Shown here one piece after another: positions 30,750-39,234 of a stretch of 64,000 nt of DNA. Location: NCBI GenBank assembly GCA_036399775.1, contig DASWMJ010000045.1, positions 26,365-90,364 on the forward strand, written 5' to 3'. Position 1 is the stretch's first letter. Each line of letters starts with the position of its first letter. Under the pieces are notes generated by a model. The model was not told the origin of the DNA, searched no databases, and was given only the letters and a program-made list of their open reading frames with translations. Made by a program: the position numbers and the translations under genes. The stretch comes from JADMIH01 sp036399775. GTDB lineage: Bacteria > Chloroflexota > Chloroflexia > QHBQ01 > JADMIH01.

Positions 30750-32051
30750 ATGGAGCGCCAAGAAGCAACCCTCATAATCCACTCGGCGGCAGAGCTTGTC
30801 ACCTGCCAATCACTATCGGCAGACGGAGGCCCCAGGTCCGGGCAGGCACAGGGTGAGGTTGGTATCATCGAAGGTGGGGCGGTGGCTGTGCTTGGCGAGC
30901 GTATCCTGGCGGTGGGCCACACCAGCGACATCACCGAACATTACAGGGGCGAAGACACCGACCTGATAGACGCCAGCGGTAAAACAGTCACGCCTGGCCT
31001 GGTTGACGCTCATACCCATCTTGTGTGGGCCGGGTGGCGCGACGAAGAGTACGCGATGAGGCTGGAAGGCGCGACTTACATGGACATCATGCAGGCGGGC
31101 GGTGGCATCATGTCCACCGTGCGGGCCACTCGCCTGGCGGACGAAGATGAGTTGAAGGAGCTTGCCAGGGGTAGGCTGCTGCGCATGCTGGCGCACGGCA
31201 CCACCACCGTAGAGATCAAGAGCGGCTACGGCCTGTCGGTTGAACATGAGCTCAAGATGCTCCGAGCTATACGCGACCTCAACGCGGAGCTACGGGAGGC
31301 AGGCACCGGCCCGCGCATAGCGACCACCTTCCTGGGCGCGCACGCTATCCCTGAAGAATATAGCGGCCGAGCAGATGAATACGTCCGACTGGTAATCGAG
31401 GAGATGCTGCCCGCCGTCGCGGAGGAAGGGCTGGCCGAGTGGTGCGACGCCTTCTGCGACGTGGGGGCGTTCGACGCGGAGCAGACCCGCCGCATACTGA
31501 GCGCAGCCCGCAAGCTTGGGTTGGGAGTGCGCCTCCACGCGAACGAATTCGCCAGGGTGGGTGCGGCGCAGGTGGCGGCTGAGATGGGCGCGGTCTCGGC
31601 TGACCACCTGCTGGTGATGGAGCCGGAGGATATAGACGCGCTCAAGCAGGCGGGCACGATAGCGGTGCTGCTGCCCGGCACACCGTTAGGGTTGGGGTTG
31701 GGACATTACGCGCCCGCACGTGCCCTCATAGAGGCGGGCGTGCCGGTTGCCCTCGCGACAGATTGCAACCCCGGCACATGCCCCTCCGAAAACCTGGCCC
31801 TGATGGTGTCGCTGGCCTGCTCCCAGATGAAGATGACGCCCGCCGAAGCGATAGTGGCGGCCACCATCAACAGCGCACACTCACTAAACCGAAGCCACAG
31901 CGTGGGCAGCCTTGAACCGGGCAAGCTAGCAGACATAGTGCTATGGGACGCGCCTAATCATAGGCACCTGGCCTACCATTTCGGCGTCAATTTGGCCGAG
32001 ATGGTGTTCGTTGGGGGCAAAAGGGTCAATCGCCGGACCATGACAATATAA
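30750..32051 (+). CDS. hutI: Imidazolonepropionase
   Basis: 433 aa, slightly longer than usual because of a short N-terminal insert. Amidohydrolase fold with metal ligands DAHTHLVWAG (about 86-95), EIKSGYGLS, TTFLGAHAIP, LHANEF, SADHLL and ATDCNPGT. It hydrolyses 4-imidazolone-5-propanoate to N-formimidoyl-L-glutamate, step three of histidine degradation, in the cytoplasm. The other hut genes are not in this window. Confidence 0.95.
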   Translation: MERQEATLIIHSAAELVTCQSLSADGGPRSGQAQGEVGIIEGGAVAVLGERILAVGHTSDITEHYRGEDTDLIDASGKTVTPGLVDAHTHLVWAGWRDEEYAMRLEGATYMDIMQAGGGIMSTVRATRLADEDELKELARGRLLRMLAHGTTTVEIKSGYGLSVEHELKMLRAIRDLNAELREAGTGPRIATTFLGAHAIPEEYSGRADEYVRLVIEEMLPAVAEEGLAEWCDAFCDVGAFDAEQTRRILSAARKLGLGVRLHANEFARVGAAQVAAEMGAVSADHLLVMEPEDIDALKQAGTIAVLLPGTPLGLGLGHYAPARALIEAGVPVALATDCNPGTCPSENLALMVSLACSQMKMTPAEAIVAATINSAHSLNRSHSVGSLEPGKLADIVLWDAPNHRHLAYHFGVNLAEMVFVGGKRVNRRTMTI

Positions 32052-32145
32052 TCATGGCCTTAGGTAATGCTATATTGCAGATTTGAAACTATAAACACAC
32101 ATCTTGCTCTGCTGCAAGTTTAGGTCTTCCCTAAGGAGCAAACAT

Positions 32146-33630
32146 ATGCCGACCAAGTTGAGTCAGGTCTCGAAGTGGGTGTCTAATAATTTGCCTGACT
32201 TATCCACTATTCTGCTCATTGTTCTCGGAATAGTCGGTGCTATTATCGGTGTTCTTGACCTGTTCTTAGATTTTCAACAGATTCCGGGGCTTAAAGAGCC
32301 CGCAGCGATAATTCTCTTGTTAGTGGCCCTCCTATTGGCTGCTGTGGGAGTAGAGAGGAAAGTAACCATAGCACATGAACGGGCAGACCTAAAGTCTCGG
32401 CTAAAGGAAGTAGAAGACAAGATCGGAACGGTAGATAGTAACGTTATAGACGTAGACGAAAAGGTTTCTACAAGTATCGAGCATCTCGATACCCTTCTTA
32501 AGCAACTCAAGCAGCCGTCTGCGGATAACTTCTTCACGACCAGTACATCAGAAAGTCATCTGATAAAACAAGCTGTTCAGGAGGCCATGCTCATTCAAGA
32601 AACCGGTTCTCAATTCCTCGAAGATAACAGAGAGTTGCTAAGCAGCATATTAAACAGAGGTGGCAGGGTGCGCATACTCTTATCGCTGCCACGAGACGCA
32701 ACCGCCCGCCTCATGGCTTTCAGAAATAATGACCAGAATATAAAGGATATACTGAATCGTTCAAGCAAATTCCAGAGCCACCTTAAAGCTATGAAAGAAG
32801 ATGCTGACCAGCACTTAGAGCGCCTAGAAATACGATATACCCCTTACCCAACTGAGACCACAGCCGTTATTGTTGACCCAGAACATCCCGAGATCTCAAA
32901 TCGGAAGGCAGTTATTCGATTTGCGGGTTTCAGGGTCCCCTATCGAAACAAATTGGACTTCACAATTGATGCGATTACCTCGCCCAAGATATTTCACCAT
33001 TATGTACAGGATTGCAATCGGCTCTATCAGCACGCTTCAAAGGTTATACTATTAACGGGAGAACCTAAGATCGGCAAAACCAATATGCTGCATTCCATTG
33101 TAAAGAGTAATCTTTCCAGGGAAAATCTATATTATGTGCTTTCCAAGGCAAAGTGGGAGGGTGGAGAGCGCACCGGGTTTGAGGTGGTAACTTCCACAAA
33201 TCAAAGACCCCAGCAGTTCGCTGCTCGTCGTGATAATGGCGAGTACAACGTAGATACAACTATACGGGGCAAGTACAAAATAGATACAACTATATGGGTA
33301 CCTATCGTGGAGGAATTAGCAGAAGCTCACAAGCAAGGCAAAGTGATAGTTCTGGACGAGATAGGGCCGATGCAACTAGAGGTACCGGGTTTCCGTGACG
33401 TTGTCGAAGCCATAATGAACAACATTGGGGCTACGCTGTTTGCTTCCGTTACACTTGATAACTACGAGGACGACTACTTACCCGCTGTGAAGCAACACCA
33501 CCGTTCTACGTTGTTGCATCTCACCCCGGAGAACGAAACCAAAGTTCGTAGCGTGTTGAACGGCGAATTGAGGGCTTCACTGAGAGTAGCCGAGATATTA
33601 CCGTGCTTCATTGAGGAGCCAGCCAAATGA
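32146..33630 (+). CDS. Membrane-anchored coiled-coil/PLD-like/THEP1-like NTPase fusion
   Basis: 494 aa from the ATG at 32146 (AAGGAG 8 nt upstream). Order: two membrane helices (about 20-40 and 52-70); coiled coil (about 75-122); a phospholipase-D-like domain (about 135-300) with GGRVRILLSLP and FAGFRVP, in which no HxK catalytic motif is visible; then a P-loop NTPase resembling THEP1 (PF03266): Walker A GEPKIGKT (305-312), GGERTGFEVVT (339-349) and Walker B VIVLDEIGPMQL (400-411). THEP1 enzymes hydrolyse NTPs. A 30-bp tandem duplication lies inside the NTPase. The gene overlaps the next by 4 nt (ATGA) and is AT-richer than its surroundings. A sensor-effector role is inference. Confidence 0.75.
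   Translation: MPTKLSQVSKWVSNNLPDLSTILLIVLGIVGAIIGVLDLFLDFQQIPGLKEPAAIILLLVALLLAAVGVERKVTIAHERADLKSRLKEVEDKIGTVDSNVIDVDEKVSTSIEHLDTLLKQLKQPSADNFFTTSTSESHLIKQAVQEAMLIQETGSQFLEDNRELLSSILNRGGRVRILLSLPRDATARLMAFRNNDQNIKDILNRSSKFQSHLKAMKEDADQHLERLEIRYTPYPTETTAVIVDPEHPEISNRKAVIRFAGFRVPYRNKLDFTIDAITSPKIFHHYVQDCNRLYQHASKVILLTGEPKIGKTNMLHSIVKSNLSRENLYYVLSKAKWEGGERTGFEVVTSTNQRPQQFAARRDNGEYNVDTTIRGKYKIDTTIWVPIVEELAEAHKQGKVIVLDEIGPMQLEVPGFRDVVEAIMNNIGATLFASVTLDNYEDDYLPAVKQHHRSTLLHLTPENETKVRSVLNGELRASLRVAEILPCFIEEPAK
33238..33297 (+). repeat. 30-bp in-frame tandem duplication inside the NTPase domain
   Basis: Units 33238-33267 and 33268-33297 are about 80% identical and in frame, giving GEYNVDTTIR then GKYKIDTTIW. 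It places two copies of a G.Y..DTTI strand before the region leading to Walker B. Confidence 0.8.
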
Positions 33631-34268
33631 ACTACTTAGAGCGTTTCATCGGCGCGACAGCCCCAATACAGTCCAAGAGATGGGGACCTTTGTTGATGGA
33701 GGTAGCTTCGTTTACTCCAGCAACTGACGGAGACCTGGTAGTTCATATTGGAAAGCCATTTGAACAACCTAACCCGCTAATACGTATTCACTCTGAATGC
33801 GTGTTTTCGGAAGTGTTCAATAGCGATCTGTGTGAGTGCGCAGACCAACTCATGATGGCTATGGAGCGTCTGGTCTCTGAAGGGCACGGTTTGCTCTTTT
33901 ACCTGCGTTTCGATGGGCGGGGGGCAGGTCTTGCCGCGAAAGTAGCTGCTACTAAGCTGGAAGTGGAGGGCATGGACACGTACGACTCTAGAGTTGCGAT
34001 TGGAGTTGCACCTGAAGGGAGAGATTTTCGAGCTATTGGAGAGTACCTGCATAGCCGGGGAATCAATCAGGTACGTCTTCTTACCAACAATCCTGTGAAG
34101 GTTGCCGGATTGTTAGAAGAGGGCATTACTGTTACGCGGGAACCACTTGTCGTAGCTGACCAAACTGAGAAGGTGCGCAAGTTGTTGGAAACTAAGGCCA
34201 GTAGATTCGGGCATCAATTAATCAGCCTTGAATTTCCATCTGAGGAACAGCCCTCAAAATCCTCTTAA
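33627..34268 (+). CDS. Diverged GTP cyclohydrolase II (RibA)-like protein
   Basis: 213 aa, start overlapping the previous stop (ATGA). The RibA fold is clear along its length: IRIHSEC...CEC (zinc ligands Cys58, 69, 71), LLFYLRFDGRGAGL, DTYDSR, EGRDFRAI, VRLLTNNPVKV and KASRFGHQL. RibA opens the imidazole ring of GTP for riboflavin synthesis. Compared by eye with E. coli RibA, the zinc site and catalytic Arg (Arg132) are kept, but Tyr105 becomes Thr, Asp126 becomes Glu, QEGR becomes FDGR and DTVEAN becomes DTYDSR. No other riboflavin genes are near. A changed substrate or product, working with the NTPase, is inferred. Confidence 0.8.
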   Translation: MNYLERFIGATAPIQSKRWGPLLMEVASFTPATDGDLVVHIGKPFEQPNPLIRIHSECVFSEVFNSDLCECADQLMMAMERLVSEGHGLLFYLRFDGRGAGLAAKVAATKLEVEGMDTYDSRVAIGVAPEGRDFRAIGEYLHSRGINQVRLLTNNPVKVAGLLEEGITVTREPLVVADQTEKVRKLLETKASRFGHQLISLEFPSEEQPSKSS

Positions 34269-34351
34269 TTTGGATTGGCATAGCTTTGTCACAATCCGCC
34301 ACCGTTGTACGACACGCGGTGTAAGAAAGTAGCCAGTAGGGACCTAGCTAG

Positions 34352-34618
34352 CTAGAACCAGCCGTTAACCAGGCTACCGACCAGCAGCATAGATACTATT
34401 GCAACAATTGCCACTCTCCACCAGCCGAACGGGGTGCCTCCTCGTTGGGTCTTCCACTGCACCAGCACGAATGCAATCACGACGCCATATAGCGCGTAGG
34501 GGGGTATGCCGCGCACAATATCCATTATGCCTAGTTGGTTCCCCCACAGAAGGGCGACCAGCGCGCCGACGAATATCAGCACGGCCAGGGGAGGTACGAT
34601 CTTGGCAGGATCTAACAT
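34352..34618 (-). CDS. Small membrane protein
   Basis: 88 aa with three hydrophobic segments (about 8-28, 37-54, 66-87) and a basic loop QWKTQRGG. It starts 2 nt after the stop of the alpha/beta hydrolase, so the two are translationally linked. No family recognised. Confidence 0.7.
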   Translation of the reverse strand: MLDPAKIVPPLAVLIFVGALVALLWGNQLGIMDIVRGIPPYALYGVVIAFVLVQWKTQRGGTPFGWWRVAIVAIVSMLLVGSLVNGWF

Positions 34619-34620
34619 AG

Positions 34621-35439
34621 TTACCCCATATGCTCCCGGATGAACGCGAGCGTCCGCTTGATGATTTCGCGCGACCTGTCATCGTCGTCCAGGGTGTCGA
34701 AGCCGTGCTGCCCTTCTTCATGGAGCATCATCTCCACAGGCAACCCTTTCGCTCGCGCGGCCTCCACGAAGCGGTCAATACTCTCGTTCAACCCCCGACT
34801 GTCCTTACCTGCTTTAGCAATAAACGTGGGGGCTATCCCGTTAGCATTGTTGTTAGCGTAATGCAGCGCGGAGAACTCGCGCAGGTGCTCATCGGGTATT
34901 TCGGCGGGTATCTGGGCGCGAAACTGCTGCAGGTCCATTATGCCGTAATACGCCACGATGCAGCGCACGTAATCAGGCGTATCTCGCATAGCCGCCCACA
35001 TACCGACCGGCATCCCCGCCGAAAACGCCCAGATGCAGAGGCGGTCCCCATCTATCCCCAGCTCACCGGCGTTGGCGCGTACGTACTCTATCAGGTCGCG
35101 CACGTCACCCGCCGCGTCGTATAGCTTCGTCAATCTCTCGGTTGAGCGATGGTTGAAGTTGACTGCGGCCAGGCCAGCTGACGCCACCAGTTGGCCCATC
35201 GAAACATACACGCCCAGGTCTTTTGAGATCCGTAAAATGTCGGGAGGCCAATCCCCATGCACCAGCAGCACGGCAGGCAGCCGTTCTCCCTGCGCGGTTC
35301 CGGCAGGGTGGTAGACATCCAGCTTCCAATCGATATCACCTACCGACTTGTATGTAATATCCTTCCGCACCTGGGCATCCTCCATTCCAGGCACCGAGTA
35401 GACCGCCCGCCTGCGGTAAAGCAAATCCAGGTCAAACAT
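34621..35439 (-). CDS. Alpha/beta hydrolase (esterase/dienelactone-hydrolase-like)
   Basis: 272 aa. Oxyanion strand LLVHGDW (about 59-65), nucleophile motif AFSAGMP (Ser about 140), catalytic His near GQHGFDTLDDDD (about 247). BD-FAE/carboxylesterase style with no signal peptide, so cytoplasmic. Likely cleaves a carboxyl ester; substrate unknown. Operon-like arrangement with the small membrane gene. Confidence 0.85.
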   Translation of the reverse strand: MFDLDLLYRRRAVYSVPGMEDAQVRKDITYKSVGDIDWKLDVYHPAGTAQGERLPAVLLVHGDWPPDILRISKDLGVYVSMGQLVASAGLAAVNFNHRSTERLTKLYDAAGDVRDLIEYVRANAGELGIDGDRLCIWAFSAGMPVGMWAAMRDTPDYVRCIVAYYGIMDLQQFRAQIPAEIPDEHLREFSALHYANNNANGIAPTFIAKAGKDSRGLNESIDRFVEAARAKGLPVEMMLHEEGQHGFDTLDDDDRSREIIKRTLAFIREHMG

Positions 35440-35509
35440 CTAATCATCAACTCCTTCACCCGGCTTGAGCATGTAACCTTGCACATTCTCCTACCCAGGC
35501 GATGCATCC

Positions 35510-36445
35510 TTATAGGGCATGGCCGGTTCTCCTTCTTATGCCTGTCAACGCCTCCGCGACGGCTATCGCAGGCTCCCAGCCATAACCGTGATCCTCGATG
35601 CTCCACCATGCGGATAATACTGCCTGCGCCAATCCCCAGCAGACAAGACGCTCGCGGTCCAACTCCAACTCCTCGGCCAGTTGGTCCACACGCCGTGCCA
35701 GGGTGCGGCTGGCCTCCGGTTGTGTGACGGGTTCCGGTAGCCGGTTGCGGAGGAGCGCGCCGACCTCATACGCAGGCTCACCTACAAGCCCCTTGGGGTC
35801 GAGAGCAAGCCAGGGTTGGCGTTCAGCCGCTACGATGTTCTCATGGTGCAGATCGCCGTGCAGTAGCACTACTTCGTCCATAGAGGCTAAAAGCTCTGTG
35901 AAGAGCGTTTCTGCTTCCTCTACCAGGGATTTGGGCAAGGGGCCAGTGGTGCCGCCAAAATGCTTGCGTAATCTCCCCAAACCGCTAGCCCACTTAGCCA
36001 CCGTCGGGAACTGGTGCTCGGCGGGCACGGGCCGCCACAGTTGGCGCATCACGCTGGCCGCGATAGAGGTTGCCTCCTCGTCGTCCTCGATGCTGGCAAG
36101 TGGGGTGCCCAGCTTGAGCCGCTCCAACAGCATAGCGCCCTGCTCGCGGTCTGCGTGCAGCAGTTGGACGATGCCGTGACCGTCGTAGAGGCGCAGGGCC
36201 TCCATCTCACATAGTAGCTCGGAGCTGGGGTAGCCTACCTTGAGGACAGCGTCCCTGCCGTCCGCCAGCACCGCAGGGGCAACGTAGTTGTACGACAGGC
36301 GCGGGAACGGGCGTAGCGCCGCCAGCGACCATCGCCACTCGCAATCCGCGATTATGGCGGGCAGCCGTTCCAGCCATTCGACGCCTGCATCCCCGTAGAC
36401 TTCCCGCATGGTACGGGCAAAATCGACGGGGATGGCAGCGTTCAT
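35510..36445 (-). CDS. Streptomycin 6-kinase-like aminoglycoside phosphotransferase (APH(6) family)
   Basis: 311 aa. Belongs to the APH_6_hur pattern: LKVGYPSSELLCEMEALRLY (about 68-87), catalytic LHGDLHHENIV (about 195-205), LALDPKGLVGEPAYEVGAL and a C-terminal WSIEDHG. It phosphorylates small molecules, in the named relatives the 6-hydroxyl of streptomycin. In environmental bacteria it may serve general metabolism. It starts 6 nt after the lpdA stop. Confidence 0.87.
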   Translation of the reverse strand: MNAAIPVDFARTMREVYGDAGVEWLERLPAIIADCEWRWSLAALRPFPRLSYNYVAPAVLADGRDAVLKVGYPSSELLCEMEALRLYDGHGIVQLLHADREQGAMLLERLKLGTPLASIEDDEEATSIAASVMRQLWRPVPAEHQFPTVAKWASGLGRLRKHFGGTTGPLPKSLVEEAETLFTELLASMDEVVLLHGDLHHENIVAAERQPWLALDPKGLVGEPAYEVGALLRNRLPEPVTQPEASRTLARRVDQLAEELELDRERLVCWGLAQAVLSAWWSIEDHGYGWEPAIAVAEALTGIRRRTGHAL

Positions 36446-36451
36446 GTCCGG

Positions 36452-37894
36452 CTAGCGGTTGGCGTGCAGGGGCGTGCCGAGTATCTGCGCGAAGGCGGTC
36501 TCGGCAACAGCTTCGGGTATGGTCGGGTGGGCATGGATGGTATGGGCAAGCTCTTCCGCCGTGATGCCCTGCTGCACGGCCAGGGTGCATTCCGCGATAA
36601 CGTCGGAAGCGTGCGCGCCCATCACCTGCATGCCCAGGATCACGCCTGAGCCTGGGTCGCACACCATCTTCACCAGGCCGTCCGGCTCCCCTATGGCCTG
36701 TGCGCGGCCCAGCGCGGCGAAGGGGAACTTGGTCACTTTGACCTCTATCCCACGCTGCTTGGCGTCAGACTCCTGCATGCCCACCGACGCGATTTCCGGT
36801 ATGGTGAATATCACGTCGGGCACGGCATCATAGTCCGCCGCCCTGTAATGCCCGGTGATATTGTCCACCGCCACCTCGCCTTCGTAGGACGCGACGTGCG
36901 CCAGCATCGGGCCGGGCACTACGTCGCCGATGGCGTACACACCCTCAACCGAGGTCAGCATAAGCTCGTCTACGGGGATGTAGCCGCGTTGTGTGGTTAT
37001 GCCTATGCTGTCCAGGCCCAGGTTCTGCGTGTAGGGATAGCGCCCCTTCGCCCAGAGCACGTTGCTGACGGTGCGCTCCTCCTCGGCCCCGCTCTCGGCG
37101 TTCTTGATTGTGACTTTGAGGCCCTTGCCGCCTTCCGCTTCGGCCATCCTGACCACGTCGGAGCGCGTGATTATCTCTATCCCCTGCCCTTTCGCTACCT
37201 GCGAGAAGCGGCGGGCTATCTCCTCGTCCACCAGGCGCAGTACGCGGGGTGAAGAGACTATCACAGTCACTTTAGCGCCGTACCCGTTGAAGATGGAGGC
37301 AAACTCCATCCCGACTATGCCGCCTCCCACGATTATCACGCTCTCCGGCATGGTGGGGAGCGCCTTCATCGTCAGGTCGGCGTCCAGGATTTCGTCGGAG
37401 GTGATCACCCCAGGCAGATCGCCGCCCGGCACGTCGGTGGGGAGCATGGTGCCCGACCCGGTGGCGATGATGATGTTCTTAGTCCGCACTTCGCGCCCGT
37501 CAACCATGATGGTGCGCGGCGAGGTGATGGTGCCGTGCCCCTTGATGACTTCCACCTTGCGCGCCTTCATCAGCCCGGTCAGGCCGTTGGTCAGGCCGTC
37601 CACGACCTTGTCTTTGCGCTGAACGGTGCCTTCCCAGTTGACGCGCACGGAGCCGTCGAGGGCCAGGCCGTACTTCTCGGCGTGGCGCATCTGTAGCATA
37701 AGCTCGGCGGTCTTGACCATCGCCTTGGAGGGGATGCAGCCGCGCAGCAGGCACGTGCCGCCCAGCCGCCGGTCCTTCTCTATAATGGCTATCTTTGTGC
37801 CCTTGAGCGCGCCGTATAGCGCGGCCACATACCCGCCGGGGCCGCCTCCGATTATCGCTATGTCGTATTCTGTGTTGCTCTGGTTGTCTGCCAT
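36452..37894 (-). CDS. lpdA: Dihydrolipoyl dehydrogenase
   Basis: 480 aa. FAD Rossmann GGGPGGYVAALYG (about 16-28), redox disulfide GGTCLLRGCIPSK (Cys48/Cys53), NAD-binding GGGIVGMEFASIF, and the C-terminal HAHPTIPEAVAE with the His-Glu pair. It is the E3 component that reoxidises dihydrolipoyl groups of 2-oxoacid dehydrogenase and glycine-cleavage complexes. No E1/E2 genes are adjacent, but a lipoate ligase lies upstream on the same strand. Confidence 0.95.
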   Translation of the reverse strand: MADNQSNTEYDIAIIGGGPGGYVAALYGALKGTKIAIIEKDRRLGGTCLLRGCIPSKAMVKTAELMLQMRHAEKYGLALDGSVRVNWEGTVQRKDKVVDGLTNGLTGLMKARKVEVIKGHGTITSPRTIMVDGREVRTKNIIIATGSGTMLPTDVPGGDLPGVITSDEILDADLTMKALPTMPESVIIVGGGIVGMEFASIFNGYGAKVTVIVSSPRVLRLVDEEIARRFSQVAKGQGIEIITRSDVVRMAEAEGGKGLKVTIKNAESGAEEERTVSNVLWAKGRYPYTQNLGLDSIGITTQRGYIPVDELMLTSVEGVYAIGDVVPGPMLAHVASYEGEVAVDNITGHYRAADYDAVPDVIFTIPEIASVGMQESDAKQRGIEVKVTKFPFAALGRAQAIGEPDGLVKMVCDPGSGVILGMQVMGAHASDVIAECTLAVQQGITAEELAHTIHAHPTIPEAVAETAFAQILGTPLHANR

Positions 37895-38018
37895 CTTTAT
37901 ATTACCCCTTTATGAGAATTGATTTGCACTCTATGTAGTATAGCGTGTTTGGCATAATAGCTTGAAAGCTCCGAATGTGACCTCGCGGGCTAGCCTGGGA
38001 ACGGCACTTCTGTCCCCA

Positions 38019-38131
38019 TGTCATTCTGAGCGCAGCGAAGAATCTCGCTCCTCGCATACCATGTTTATATCAAGTTTGCCGATCGAGAATATACGCGAGG
38101 GACGAGATTCTTCGCTGCGCTCAGAATGACA
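38019..38131. mobile_element. MITE-like element, TGTCATTCTGAG family, copy 1
   Basis: 113 bp. The ends are inverted repeats of about 29 bp starting TGTCATTCTGAGCGCAGCGA, with the interior AT-rich. A second copy lies at 46353-46464 with the same ends and length but a different interior. No transposase in the window. Confidence 0.85.
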
Positions 38132-38234
38132 AGGATGGTGGGTTCTTTGGCCTCGACACTGTATGTGACTTTGCATCCGCCATTACGCCTAACCTTTTGT
38201 CTTCAACCATCTTTCTTTCGCCCTTCCGGAGTTG

Positions 38235-39140
38235 CTATGTCCGCAATGTCCATGCATCCGTGCTGTACTTCTCCGACGCTAATAGCGTGGCCGATGCCGC
38301 CTCTTCCCCATTCAGCGTGGTGGGTTCCAGGCTGATTGACAGCACTCTCTCGAACGCGGGGTGGAGCGCGTCCGCCACTTCTTCTGGGGTAACAGTCCTG
38401 CCCAATTCCTGCTTGAGTGAGGTCATACGGGTGGGCAGCTTCTGAAAGGCGCGCTGCTTTCCGGCTTCGGACGCGTATGAGAAGACCGACACCCATGCCT
38501 CCCAGTCAATATCGAGCAGGATGGAGCCGTGTTGCAAGAGTGCGCCGCCGCGCCGGGCCTGTGCGCTACCCACCAGTTTGCGCCCACCTGCCGTCAATTC
38601 ATACGCGGACGCGGCGTCGAAGCATACGGCCCCGTGGCTGCTCTCTGCTTCTTCGTTGAGCGTACCCTGCCTGCGCGACTCGGCCAGCGCCCTGATGAGC
38701 GCGCGGTTGGGCGCGGCTAGCTGCACGTCTGCTCCCAGCGCCTGAAAGCCCTCCACCAACGCCGCGCTGATCTTGCGGTAAGACTCTATCACACCGCCCG
38801 ACACGCGCGGGTCATTCTCCCTGGCGATCACCGAATACGTAAGCTCGTGATGGTGGAGCACGGCACGCCCGCCCGTTATCCTTCGCACCAACCCGAACCC
38901 ACGCCGCGCACACTCCGCCGGGTCCACTTCCCCCACAGGCTGGTTGACGCCCAGCGAGAGTGTAGCAGGCTGCCACGTATAGAAGCGCACCACAGGCGCA
39001 CCACCGCGTATAACCAACTCCAGCAAAGCCTCGTCCAACGCCATGTTGTTAGCGCCCAGCAGGCCAAAGCTCCTCACCAGTCGCCAATGGGCGATGGGCA
39101 GGGTGTCCATAGATTCGATTTTGTGAGTAGCAAGCGTCAT
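38235..39140 (-). CDS. Lipoate-protein ligase
   Basis: 301 aa from the ATG at 39140; an ATG at 39110 is also possible, and no strong ribosome-binding site decides. BPL/LplA fold: NMALDEALLE, RFYTWQPATLSLGVNQ, RRITGGRAVLHHHELTYSV (the RRxxGGGxVxH-type motif, second Gly-Gly followed by Arg), and GGRKLVGSAQ with the catalytic lysine. It attaches lipoate or octanoate to E2/H-protein lysines. Functionally tied to lpdA downstream. Confidence 0.87.
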   Translation of the reverse strand: MTLATHKIESMDTLPIAHWRLVRSFGLLGANNMALDEALLELVIRGGAPVVRFYTWQPATLSLGVNQPVGEVDPAECARRGFGLVRRITGGRAVLHHHELTYSVIARENDPRVSGGVIESYRKISAALVEGFQALGADVQLAAPNRALIRALAESRRQGTLNEEAESSHGAVCFDAASAYELTAGGRKLVGSAQARRGGALLQHGSILLDIDWEAWVSVFSYASEAGKQRAFQKLPTRMTSLKQELGRTVTPEEVADALHPAFERVLSISLEPTTLNGEEAASATLLASEKYSTDAWTLRT

Positions 39141-39197
39141 AAAGCAAAAGGGCGGGCACTCCGCGCAAGACGCGCCGGTTGCCCACCCTATTATAAG

Positions 39198-39225
39198 ACG
39201 TAATGCGTAAAACGTAAAACCTGGT
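39198..39225. repeat. Short heptanucleotide array
   Basis: ACGTAAT-GCGTAAA-ACGTAAA-ACCTGGT in 7-nt phase, ending 9 nt before the stop codon of the Kelch protein gene. Confidence 0.6.
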
Positions 39226-39234
39226 GCGTTGTTG

